Translations under genes and position numbers: made by a program
Origin: Chlamydiales bacterium
GTDB lineage: Bacteria > Chlamydiota > Chlamydiia > Chlamydiales > Criblamydiaceae
DNA: 64,000 nt
NCBI GenBank assembly: GCA_024233575.1
Contig: JACKPN010000002.1
Span: forward strand, 298,069 to 362,068
Reading direction: 5' to 3'
In this document: in pieces, positions 1-7,816 of the stretch
Numbering within the stretch: position 1 is the first letter of the stretch
Layout: each line of letters opens with the position of its first letter
The notes under the pieces: generated by a model
Told to the model about the DNA's origin: nothing
Seen by the model: only the letters and a program-made list of their open reading frames with translations
Databases searched by the model: none

Positions 1-26
1 TATCAATTATCTGCTTGATTTACATT

Positions 27-57
27 AGGTGTTGCGATTATGCAGCACCTTTTTTTT
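27..57 (+). terminator. Rho-independent terminator of an upstream gene
   Basis: A 9-bp stem (AGGTGTTGC / GCAGCACCT, one G-T pair) with a 6-nt loop is followed directly by a run of eight T. The upstream gene lies outside the window. The next start codon is only 5 bases beyond the T run, so readthrough would be needed if the lipoprotein gene shares this transcript. Confidence 0.75.
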
Positions 58-61
58 GTCT

Positions 62-487
62 ATGAAACTTATTTTTCAACTATTTATTCTTATTTTTCTT
101 CTGACCTCCTGCGGCTATCGCTCTCTTGAAGATTTTCGCGAAGATGGCGAATGGACAACTCGTGAGTTGATCGCTGAACTTCAATCTGTTCATGACAGAG
201 AAGAACTGATCAAAAAACTTCCTAAGTTGAAAAAGTTGTTTAACGAATTGTCAGACATCATGATCGCCGCTCGGCAATATCAGGAAAAACATCCCTCAGA
301 GGAAGAGCCTCCATTCACAAAACGACAGCAAGCAACAAGTGAACGGTTGCGCCAGGAACTGAATCGGATATATCTGATCGACGAGGGACGCGAATTGATT
401 GAAAAAGCGGAAGACGAAGCTCTGAATAAGCTAGATGCTTTTGAGCGTACCCTTTTACGTCGTCGTCAGGGACTGCTCGCAGAATAG
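62..487 (+). CDS. Small predicted lipoprotein, function unknown
   Basis: A 141-residue protein begins with a short positively charged start, a hydrophobic run and the lipobox LTSC followed by Gly. It should therefore be exported, cleaved before Cys and lipid-anchored. The rest (about 120 residues) is very charged and predicted helical, with many Glu, Lys and Arg, compatible with a periplasmic coiled coil. An in-frame ATG at 29 would sit inside the terminator stem, so the start at 62, which gives a clean signal peptide, is preferred. The last 33 bases overlap the 3' end of surE on the opposite strand. I do not recognise the family. Confidence 0.7.
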   Translation: MKLIFQLFILIFLLTSCGYRSLEDFREDGEWTTRELIAELQSVHDREELIKKLPKLKKLFNELSDIMIAARQYQEKHPSEEEPPFTKRQQATSERLRQELNRIYLIDEGRELIEKAEDEALNKLDAFERTLLRRRQGLLAE

Positions 488-1258
488 CTGATCGAATGCC
501 TCTTTTCTTTTCTCGAATTCTTCAGTATGCGTCAGTTCCCCGATATGAATGGGAACGGCTGTCATATAGCCGTTTTTTAGCCATCTGATATCACTGTCAG
601 CATGTTCTTCGAATTCACGGATGCGTGCCCCCATCCAGTAGTAGGAGCTGCCCTCCGCAGGATGGTGGCGTTGGTCAGGGTTTTCTCCCCAAAGTTCCAA
701 CCCTTGGCGTGTCATTTTAAAGCCTTTGATTCCAAGATGGGTGTTTTCCGGAAAATTGACGTTCAGCAGTGTTCCACGGGGAAGGGGGTTGTTAAGTAGG
801 TACTCGACAACAGATGGAATATATTGCTCAACATGGTGATAGCCAGGTTCAAGATAGTCACGGCAGGAAAAGGCAATTCCGGGGATGTCATGCATCACAG
901 CTTCCATGGCCCCGGCAACGGTACCGCTATAGAGGATGTTGCGGCCTGCATTCGAGCCCCTATTGATGCCGGAAACAATTATGTCTGGAGGACTATCCAG
1001 TATAACGCTCAACGCGAGTTTGACGCAGTCTGCAGGAGTCCCTGATACGCTCCATGCTTGGGCATTTTCACCCCAGTCGACCTTCTGAATATGCAAAGGG
1101 TTGCGGATCGTGATGGACAAGCCAACCGCTGACTGCTCAGACGCAGGAGCTATGACGTAAAGGTCGGCAAAATCTCTTAAAGCTTGCCAAAGATGGCGGA
1201 TACCTGGCGCATGTATTCCATCATCGTTGGTAATAAGTATTTTAGGTCTGAATTTCAT
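455..1258 (-). CDS. surE: 5'/3'-nucleotidase SurE
   Basis: SurE is a metal-dependent phosphatase that dephosphorylates nucleoside monophosphates. This 267-residue protein has the usual family length. The N-terminal metal-binding signature ILITNDDGIHAPGI (residues 8-21) carries the paired Asp. SGINRGSNAGRNILYSGTVAGA, in the middle, provides the further Ser/Asn ligands, and the NVNFP motif follows. It is a cytosolic stationary-phase or nucleotide salvage enzyme. The gene converges with the small lipoprotein gene and overlaps its end by 33 bases. It runs divergently from the coiled-coil gene at 1406, across a 147-bp AT-rich spacer that must hold both promoters. Confidence 0.95.
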   Translation of the reverse strand: MKFRPKILITNDDGIHAPGIRHLWQALRDFADLYVIAPASEQSAVGLSITIRNPLHIQKVDWGENAQAWSVSGTPADCVKLALSVILDSPPDIIVSGINRGSNAGRNILYSGTVAGAMEAVMHDIPGIAFSCRDYLEPGYHHVEQYIPSVVEYLLNNPLPRGTLLNVNFPENTHLGIKGFKMTRQGLELWGENPDQRHHPAEGSSYYWMGARIREFEEHADSDIRWLKNGYMTAVPIHIGELTHTEEFEKRKEAFDQLFCEQSLTTT

Positions 1259-1405
1259 TTAAAGGTCCCCCGCAGAAATAAACCGTTATATCGACTGTTT
1301 ATTTATCAGTCAAGCGGATGTTATAATACCTAATATTGTTAACTATAAATAATTAATTTCAAAAACTGTTATAATAAGATATCTCAATTATTTGTTTATT
1401 TTATT

Positions 1406-2416
1406 ATGGTTCAATATCAGAATAAAAAAGATTTGTCTGATCCAATTGCCGATAAAGCGTTTGATTTCCGCGCACACATCTTCCCTACATCTGAAAAAAA
1501 AGAGGAGCCTTTGGCTCTGTTCAGACAGGTGGCTCGAAGGTTCTATCTTTCGATAATGGGAAAGCCGGATCCGCAGCTTTCCGGTCGTATACACGATTTG
1601 AAAAATCGTGCTGACGAAGTGTACGATAAGCTGTTGCTCCTCAGCAGTGAAATGCAAAAACATCCTTCACTGACACCTTACGCCGAGGGCATTATCCGCC
1701 CGCTAATCAAAGAGGCTGATCGAATCCGTGGAAAGACCATGGAACAAGTGAAATTTTTCAACCATTACCAGGATTGGATAGATCGTTCTAAGGTGTGGAT
1801 AGAACGGTTTAAGCAAGGTACTAAAGAAGAACTCGCCGCGGCGTTGATTGAACATGTGATTAATGAAACGCTTCAACAGATCGATCGCGATTTACAGGTG
1901 ATTCGCGACTATAAAATGCATTACCTTGACCATCTTGGAATTTCGAATGAGCTGCGCACAGCAATACGTCAAGAGCTGCAAGATGAAATTATTCATCATG
2001 AGGCGGCGCTTCGAGCGCTGGCAGTTCCTCCAGATGACATCCAAATGGAGCACTTGAGTTTATGGAAGCGCGACGTTGATATTGCAAGGCAGAAACATTT
2101 CGCCCAGGCTTTAGAAAAGATCGACTCTGCTGTTGAAAAGCATGCGGACGACGAGCCGAGCTTTCAAGAGGAGCATGCGCATCTGATAGAAGTTTTTGAG
2201 CAGATCGCCCAGATGGAGAAAATGCTGCCTCAGATCGCTATAGTGATCCGTAGCGACAAGCTAATGGATTCACAAAGACATATGCTGAGACGTAAAATCG
2301 AATATCTGCAAGATGAAGCCGACAGGCTTTGTCTCGATTTGCGCTTGCCGGAAAAATATGTCGAAAAGCTGTCTGAAATTCACGACGCCCTAAAAAGGGC
2401 TAAGTCTGTTATCTAA
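1406..2416 (+). CDS. Coiled-coil protein of unknown function
   Basis: This 336-residue soluble protein has no signal peptide or membrane segment. It is rich in Glu, Gln, Lys and Arg with long heptad-like helical stretches (roughly residues 50-110, 150-200 and 230-330). The sequence is consistent with an all-helical or coiled-coil scaffold. An AT-rich spacer upstream contains a good -10 box (TATAAT, 1370-1375) without a convincing -35. I do not recognise the family. In chlamydiae, lineage-specific helical proteins are often secreted, but nothing here proves export. Confidence 0.7.
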   Translation: MVQYQNKKDLSDPIADKAFDFRAHIFPTSEKKEEPLALFRQVARRFYLSIMGKPDPQLSGRIHDLKNRADEVYDKLLLLSSEMQKHPSLTPYAEGIIRPLIKEADRIRGKTMEQVKFFNHYQDWIDRSKVWIERFKQGTKEELAAALIEHVINETLQQIDRDLQVIRDYKMHYLDHLGISNELRTAIRQELQDEIIHHEAALRALAVPPDDIQMEHLSLWKRDVDIARQKHFAQALEKIDSAVEKHADDEPSFQEEHAHLIEVFEQIAQMEKMLPQIAIVIRSDKLMDSQRHMLRRKIEYLQDEADRLCLDLRLPEKYVEKLSEIHDALKRAKSVI

Positions 2417-2422
2417 GTCTTT

Positions 2423-2442
2423 GAGCTACTTGCAAATAGCTC
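2423..2442. repeat. Short remnant of the 155-bp inverted-end repeat
   Basis: GAGCTACTTGCAAA is the left end seen at 4918, and it is followed directly by TAGCTC, the right-end terminus. This looks like a copy whose interior is deleted. It lies between the stop of the coiled-coil gene and a displaced fragment of the carbon-nitrogen hydrolase gene. Confidence 0.45.
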
Positions 2443-2458
2443 TTTACACTTGGTCGGT

Positions 2459-2573
2459 TTAGTCCATATTGAATATCCATGCTCTCCATCTTCGGGAGGT
2501 TGCCGACGTTGCCTGCGAGAACGACGTAGCATTGATTTTCGACGGCACGGGCATGGCAGCAGTAGCGCATCCT
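2459..2573 (-). pseudogene. Displaced fragment of the carbon-nitrogen hydrolase gene
   Basis: About 115 bases are nearly identical to 3738-3870, the interior of the decayed hydrolase gene downstream. The shared stretch covers the codons for the GNVGNLPKVE-like and ENQYYVVLAG-like segments. There are scattered substitutions and a small deletion near 2565. It has no start, no stop context and no catalytic residues. This is a duplicated or recombined scrap, not a gene. Confidence 0.75.
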
Positions 2574-2685
2574 TCACGACCTTTTCTAGGATGCCCTTAT
2601 TTCTTAATGTGGCTTTCTCGAGCTTCAATCGCTGTAGAGTTTATAGGTAAATTTAAAATTAATTTTTACTTTAAGTTTTTTTATA

Positions 2686-2714
2686 TTGTTTTTTTATGGT
2701 CGATGCATTATAGT
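2686..2714 (+). promoter_or_regulatory. Predicted sigma-70-type promoter of the repeat-domain gene
   Basis: TTGTTT (2686-2691) and TATAGT (2709-2714) are separated by 17 bases in an AT-rich tract. The predicted start of transcription lies about 35 bases before the AAGGAG ribosome-binding site and the ATG at 2754. Confidence 0.5.
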
Positions 2715-2753
2715 ATGTTTAAATTTCACCATTTTAATAATAAGGAGTTATTA

Positions 2754-3473
2754 ATGTTTAGTTTTGTTTCAAATATATTTAATTCAGTTAAAGTTGACCC
2801 TCAACAAGACGATCCAGAAAAAAACGTTAAAAGAATTGATAGTGAGAAAGTTAAGTCTCTAAATATTTATACACAGATTTCTAGCATCATGAAGATGCCT
2901 ATTTCAGATAGTGAAAAAGTAGACTGTATTCGATGTCAGCTTCCCGGGATTAGTGGAGTAAAGGCTATCTCTGTGAATGATAATATTCTTAGGCTTGATA
3001 TAACCAGGAACGGTCAGACAAACGTTTCAAGATCCCTGGGAATAGAAGTTGAAAGAAGCTGCTCTATGATATTTTTGGAGTTTCCTGCTTCTCAAACATT
3101 CGAGATTCTGAAACAGGGTGAGTGCGTCATTAAACCTGAAGGAAGAATTAATGATAGAAAGTCAATCACACCATCAGAAATTTTCAGGCTATTTTCCGAT
3201 GTAATGGAAATGCCTATTTCAGATAGTGAAAAAGCAGACTGTATTCGATGTCAGCTTCCCAAGATTAGTGGAGTAAATGCTATCTCTGTGAATGATAAAG
3301 TTCTGGAGTTTTTTGTTAGCCAGTATGGATATACAAACCTTTCAAAATTCTTAGGTATGGAAGTTAATAAAAAATATGAGAAGATATTTTTTGACTTTTC
3401 CACCTCAAATTCAGTTAGGGATTACGATAGCACCACATTGTTTTTCGATCGGAATACCACTTTGAAAGTATAA
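2754..3473 (+). CDS. Unknown protein with an internally duplicated domain
   Basis: This 239-residue protein has two repeats of about 100 residues. Each carries the block MPISDSEK-DCIRCQLP-ISGV-AISVND (about residues 47-78 and 152-183). The two copies are also almost identical in DNA (2898-2990 and 3207-3298), so the duplication is young or kept alike by conversion. A longer in-frame reading from 2469 crosses the hydrolase fragment. The AAGGAG at 2742-2747 and the promoter fix the start at 2754. The gene is clearly more AT-rich than its neighbours. No signal peptide or known domain was recognised, and its position among relics suggests acquired DNA. Confidence 0.7.
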   Translation: MFSFVSNIFNSVKVDPQQDDPEKNVKRIDSEKVKSLNIYTQISSIMKMPISDSEKVDCIRCQLPGISGVKAISVNDNILRLDITRNGQTNVSRSLGIEVERSCSMIFLEFPASQTFEILKQGECVIKPEGRINDRKSITPSEIFRLFSDVMEMPISDSEKADCIRCQLPKISGVNAISVNDKVLEFFVSQYGYTNLSKFLGMEVNKKYEKIFFDFSTSNSVRDYDSTTLFFDRNTTLKV

Positions 3474-3500
3474 TATTTTCTATTCATCAAATTGAATCAA

Positions 3501-3535
3501 AACTACCACAATGTATTTGTTGCGGTAGTTTTTTT
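3501..3535 (+). terminator. Rho-independent terminator
   Basis: AACTACC pairs with GGTAGTT around an inner CACAA/TTGTTG-like extension and is followed by seven T. It lies 27 bases after the stop of the repeat-domain gene and just before the 3' end of the opposing hydrolase pseudogene, so it may serve both strands. Confidence 0.75.
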
Positions 3536-3542
3536 GAATCGC

Positions 3543-4675
3543 TTATTCATGCCAGACAACGCTGAACAGGTCATGGCGGCAGTCACTCAGGTTGATGACG
3601 CTTCTCGACATCCGTGATTCATAGAGGCTATTGAGGTTGAGGTCAGCGAAGATCACTGTCTCAACGTTAGTTGTGCTGTCGGCAGCGATTCCGTCGCGGG
3701 AGAAGGCAAAATCACAGGGAGTAAGGATGCAGCTTTGTCCATATTGGATATCCATACTTTCTACTTTCGGGAGGTTGCCGACGTTGCCTGCGAGAACGAC
3801 GTAGTATTGATTTTCGACGGAGCGGGCGTGGCAGCAGTAGAGCACCCTTAGGTATCCTTCACGCTGGTCTGTGCAGAACGGTACGAACAGCAGGTCGGCG
3901 CCTTGATCGACAAGGTGGCATGCGAGCTCAGGAAACTCCGAGTCGTAACAGATCAAGACGCCAATCGTTCCGCAGTCGGTATCGATAGGTTCTAGGCGGT
4001 CGCCGCCTGAGGTGTTCCACCAATACTTTTCGTCAGGTGTAGGGTGTATTTTTGCTTGTTCGTGGATAGAGCCGTCTCTCAGGAAGATGAAGCTGATATT
4101 TTGGACGGTGTCTTCGCTGATCTTTACCAGGTGCGACCCGGAGATGATGTTGGTGTTGTATTTGACAGCAAGATCTCGGAAGAACTCCTTATGTTTGTCC
4201 GTATAGCTTGTCAGCTTATGTATTGCCTCTTCGGGAGGTAGTTCTTGAGGATGTCCAGCACTTCGAACCCTTGCTTGATTTGGAAGTTGATAACGGGGTC
4301 CCGGATTTTCTTGTCCAAGACCTTTTGGAGGTAGACTTCCGGGGATCCGACTTGTTTGTATTTTTTTCGTAGTAGAGGCATTCTTCCGGCAAAAGCTATT
4401 CCTCTAAGAGATAGTCTTTTACACAATTTTGTGCGCTCTTTATAGAAACGTTCTCCGATACGCATCCGTCTGAAGGCGGGATCGACGAATACCTCGGCGC
4501 CATAGAGGAAGTCGCCTTTGGGGTTGTGGGTAGAGCAGTAGGCGTTGCCGGTGATCTTCCGCCAGGTGTGCCAGGCTCTTGGCTTTCTTCTCCTTTGTGA
4601 TGATCGAGGCGCAGTGGCCGATGATCTCATCGTCTAGGACAGCAACAAACTGTCCTTCGCGGAAACCAGGTGATC
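3543..4675 (-). pseudogene. Broken GNAT acetyltransferase / carbon-nitrogen hydrolase fusion gene
   Basis: Reading the minus strand with two frame changes rebuilds a YhcX-type bifunctional protein. A GNAT domain comes first (EGQFVAVLDDEIIGHC, then HTWRKITG and GAEVFVDPAFRRMRIGERFY). It runs to LKNYLP, and a nitrilase-type domain follows (NTNIISGSHLV, QAKIHP with the catalytic Lys, VLICYDSEFPEL with the catalytic Cys). Frames change near 4590 and near 4240. At 4240 the sequence jumps from the end of GNAT straight into PEEAIHKLTSYTD, so the first 80-100 residues of the hydrolase, including its catalytic Glu, are deleted. The N-terminal part of GNAT is also missing. The gene is not functional as read. 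Confidence 0.85.
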
Positions 4676-4917
4676 TGACCGCGCAAGCGGAAACACCAGA
4701 GATATAAATCCAGTGATTCCACCTAAATCCACCGTAAAGACCAAGAGAGTTTGATAAGCTTCCGCTATAAGCTTCGACATCTTGTTGAAAATGCTTTTAC
4801 ATCTTAAGCGTCGGAGAGGTATTGCTACAAGATATGCTAAAAACACGGCTTCCTTCCTCGCAGCAGTTCAAATAAGGTGCCTTGCTCTTTGGGGGAGTTT
4901 AATTTAACGACACTATC
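4676..4917. other. Non-coding, decayed stretch
   Basis: The start of the GNAT domain would be expected here on the minus strand, but I could not follow it in any frame. A minus-strand reading (4634-4846) shows no family motif. I see no RNA gene, repeat or terminator. Confidence 0.4.
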
Positions 4918-5075
4918 GAGCTACTTGCAAAATGATTTGGGGCGTTTTTCCTGCAATTTTCCGTCTCACTTCGTGCTCGTTCTCGCAAACTGCCATCAGT
5001 TTGCTTCGAACTCCGCCCTTTGTGAGGCACAAAATTGCTAGAAAAACCACACTCAACGAATTTTGCATGCAGCTC
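4918..5075. repeat. Miniature inverted-repeat element, copy A
   Basis: This 158-bp element starts GAGCTACTTGCAAAAT and ends with the inverse of GAGCTGCATGCAAAAT (14 of 16 matching). The interior has no coding potential. It matches copy B at 7604-7753 over its whole length with many substitutions; shared interior blocks include TTGCAAAATGATTT, TCACTT and GCTAGAAAAA. It lies between the decayed hydrolase gene and the stop codon of the TraB-like gene. It looks like a MITE or a REP-like repeat, with no transposase in the window carrying the same ends. Confidence 0.7.
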
Positions 5076-5076
5076 T

Positions 5077-6969
5077 CTAGTAAATATATTCTCCAGCGAT
5101 TCCGCGCTTTTCGTGACCATCAAGAACATGAAAAGTTCTGAGTTTGTTCAATGTTACCGGTGACAATTGCCCTATAGGAATATAAACAATCTTTCTTCCG
5201 TAACGGCGAGCAAAGCTTTTCAAGAAAGTGCGTGGGGGTTTGGCGGCTACATATACAATCAAGGGCTTGACCGCATAATCGATGGCAGCCATCAGCAAAA
5301 CTTCCGATTTCGACCTGCAAAATTGATAGTCAGGGTCAGACCAAACATCCCACACCCTCCGAGGAGGGTAACTCATCATGAAGCCGCCGTACTCGCAGCG
5401 GCTGATCCCTGGGCCGACGACATTGTGATGTGTGTCTGTAGCATAGAAAGCCATATCAGATTCTTGGCTGTGCTCGCCAAGCCATGTGGTGCGCCAGGGA
5501 AATTTCTCTTCGAATTTCCCCCCTTCTTCTGGTTGATCTTCATCGAAAATAACGACAACAGATCCAACACCACCGGGAGGCTTTCCTTGAACTTTCACAT
5601 AAAGCTTCTTCTCTGACCAATGGCGGATCGTTTCGCGAGTATCAATACCGTCTTCGATACTGCTGCTGAAAGGAACAGCGCGAGCCCCTTCTTCTGTTAG
5701 AATTTGAGTGCCTTTCTTTTTTAAGAAGTCGCCAAATTTCTCGATGACGATGTCTTCCGGAGGAAAAGAGCAAATTGTAAAGGGGCCTGGTGGATCGAAG
5801 CGGAAGTCGCTGCGATCTTTTTTACGCCTTTCAAAGCGATGACTCTTACGTCCCGGTTCCCGCATGTGGAATCGGATCAGTTTGCTGTGACCCCATAGTT
5901 CTTCGACTGAGAGATCAATCTCGGGTAGTCCGTCAACATTTTTCAGATAGGGATAGTCAGTTGCTAAAAGCCAGGATTCATAAGCGTAGTTATGGTCGAC
6001 ACAGGCTTTTGCGGAAGTGAGCATCTGAAACAGGTCGGGCAGAAGATAGTCGGAGATCAGCGCATAATTCCTTGCGAACTTCATTAGATTTCTTAGATGA
6101 TATCCGGGGAAAGGATTCCCTGTGCTTTCGACATAGTTTGCTCCGGCTTCCTGATAAAGATTAAGGATGAGTTTTTGTCTGTCAGGAGGGAAGGCTAGGT
6201 TGCCGGTATGTTCATCTTTTTCCAACTGTCGAAGGTGTTCGTAATTCATCGAGATCCAGCCGCACTCTCCCATGACATCGCGGCAGGAGTCTTCTGTGAG
6301 GGTGCAGAGCTCGATGACCTCTCGTTTGGCGTGGTCGATCTGGGGAAATGAAGTGCGATCGATAAGGTTTAGTATATTTTTAATATGTGCCATGCCGCCG
6401 ATAAAAAGAACTTTATCATATTGTAATGAGAGCTCTTTCAACCGCCGTGCCATATACATCTCGCGCTTGAGGTCAAGCTCGCCTGTTTTTACTGCCGCGG
6501 TTTTCACATACGAGTCATAAAAGCGATGTAGGCCGATGCGATGGATTGCGTATGGATCAGGAATCGGTTCGCGAACGTTGGGATAAGCATCAACATCGAG
6601 GTCGATGCAATAGGCTTCAACCCCAGCCTCCAAAGCGCTACGCAGGCCCTCAAACGCAGCATCGCATGGTTCGGACAAATAATAGATAGGCGATAATTTT
6701 TTGTCGTAACTAATGACAACGCTGATATCCGGTAAGCGTGAAGCGGCGTGTAGAAGCTGCAGTTGCATTGTTTCGGCAAGCTCGACTGCTACGCAGTCGG
6801 GGTTTATCTCCTCAAAGGCAAGACGTACTTGCGCAGCCATCTCCATGTTGTAATGGATAATCGGCACAGCGTAGATGTTGTCTTTTTTTATGGTATATGA
6901 ATCCAATGTGCTTACTTGGCCTGCGCTTGTTTTTCGAGGAAGCGTCGTACAGCTAGCGTCATGATCCAT
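5077..6969 (-). CDS. TraB/PrgY-like protein with a long C-terminal extension
   Basis: The N-terminal 200 residues of this 630-residue protein resemble the TraB/PrgY/Tiki-type fold. AVPIIHY (residues 34-40) and FIGGMAH (189-195) sit where the family's two conserved His motifs fall. PDCVAVELAE carries the conserved Glu, and REMYMAR precedes the second motif. About 400 residues follow with no family I recognise, rich in aromatic and charged residues. No signal peptide or clear membrane segment is visible. The ATG at 6969 overlaps the upstream gene by 58 bases and has no good ribosome-binding site. A TTG at 6905, just after that gene's stop, is an alternative. Family assignment is inference. Confidence 0.6.
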   Translation of the reverse strand: MDHDASCTTLPRKTSAGQVSTLDSYTIKKDNIYAVPIIHYNMEMAAQVRLAFEEINPDCVAVELAETMQLQLLHAASRLPDISVVISYDKKLSPIYYLSEPCDAAFEGLRSALEAGVEAYCIDLDVDAYPNVREPIPDPYAIHRIGLHRFYDSYVKTAAVKTGELDLKREMYMARRLKELSLQYDKVLFIGGMAHIKNILNLIDRTSFPQIDHAKREVIELCTLTEDSCRDVMGECGWISMNYEHLRQLEKDEHTGNLAFPPDRQKLILNLYQEAGANYVESTGNPFPGYHLRNLMKFARNYALISDYLLPDLFQMLTSAKACVDHNYAYESWLLATDYPYLKNVDGLPEIDLSVEELWGHSKLIRFHMREPGRKSHRFERRKKDRSDFRFDPPGPFTICSFPPEDIVIEKFGDFLKKKGTQILTEEGARAVPFSSSIEDGIDTRETIRHWSEKKLYVKVQGKPPGGVGSVVVIFDEDQPEEGGKFEEKFPWRTTWLGEHSQESDMAFYATDTHHNVVGPGISRCEYGGFMMSYPPRRVWDVWSDPDYQFCRSKSEVLLMAAIDYAVKPLIVYVAAKPPRTFLKSFARRYGRKIVYIPIGQLSPVTLNKLRTFHVLDGHEKRGIAGEYIY

Positions 6970-7553
6970 GCTGTCGCTGGCACTGATAGATGTTGTATAT
7001 TATAGTGGGTGTTGTTGAGGGGCTCCCGCTTTCTGATTGCCGCGTATGTAATAAAGGAAAGCAGAGTACCGGCAATAAGGTGAGTTGCAAGGAACGTTCT
7101 TCCGTGCAGACGTCTTTGTAATATGCTTGCAGAGAGATAGCTGACTGTGGCCGCTATCGCTGCTTGGCTGCCGCAGTTTTGCAGATAAGTGCAGTAAAGC
7201 CTGTCGCCTTTCTTAACGCTGATGCATAGAATTGATAAAGCAACGGTTAGCCCTGCTGATGTGCCGTTCAGAATTGAAAGCCCGGCATTTGCAATTGGGT
7301 TGCCATAAGGTATTTTTCGCATTGTGGCGGCGGCGAGATAGGTAAATGCTGTCGATGCAGCAAGGGACAGACCTCCTATGCTTCCTGAAGTGAAGAGCCT
7401 TTCTCGAGATGTCGCTTCGCTATTTGCTGTTGGTATCTCGTCTTTATCAATCGGGTCATTTGCATAATTGACATAAGAATAACGAGCGGCAACGATGGCG
7501 CCAAAGACAAAAGGCGCGCATGCTGCGTATGCATCGGATAATTGTTGTGACAC
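6912..7553 (-). CDS. Multispanning membrane protein of unknown function
   Basis: This 213-residue protein has about five or six hydrophobic segments (roughly residues 10-27, 57-75, 95-113, 130-147, 155-172 and 188-203). They are separated by short polar loops, and one longer polar loop lies at about 30-50. It is probably an inner-membrane or inclusion-associated protein. It is the promoter-proximal gene of a two-gene minus-strand unit with the TraB-like gene and overlaps it by up to 58 bases, which suggests coupled expression. The family is not recognised. Repeat copy B lies just upstream of its start. Confidence 0.6.
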   Translation of the reverse strand: MSQQLSDAYAACAPFVFGAIVAARYSYVNYANDPIDKDEIPTANSEATSRERLFTSGSIGGLSLAASTAFTYLAAATMRKIPYGNPIANAGLSILNGTSAGLTVALSILCISVKKGDRLYCTYLQNCGSQAAIAATVSYLSASILQRRLHGRTFLATHLIAGTLLSFITYAAIRKREPLNNTHYNIQHLSVPATAWIMTLAVRRFLEKQAQAK

Positions 7554-7603
7554 GGTAACTCCTTGGTTGTAGAGATGCTAGCGAATTTCCCATTTTGCCT
7601 CAA

Positions 7604-7753
7604 GAACCACTTGCAAAATGATTTTGTGTAATTTTTCGTTTCACTTTGCGTTCGTCCACCCGTACAGTCATTAGCTTACATCTCACTCTGTCCATTGAGT
7701 GCGGAGCAAGCACGCTAGAAAAATCACAAACGCCTAATTTTGCAAGCGACTCT
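7604..7753. repeat. Miniature inverted-repeat element, copy B
   Basis: This 150-bp element starts GAACCACTTGCAAAATGA and ends with the inverse of GAGTCGCTTGCAAAATTA; the core CTTGCAAAAT is perfectly inverted. It is homologous to copy A at 4918-5075. It lies in the divergent spacer between the membrane-protein gene and ispH, so it could affect either promoter. Confidence 0.7.
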
Positions 7754-7816
7754 CAAGTATAGCATTCCTTAATAACTTGTGGTCTGATATGCTCGCGCAT
7801 TGAATCTGGAGGGACC

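Noticed and set aside
2469..2753. In-frame upstream extension of the repeat-domain gene
   Set aside because: It runs through the antisense of the hydrolase fragment; the promoter and AAGGAG site point to the ATG at 2754.
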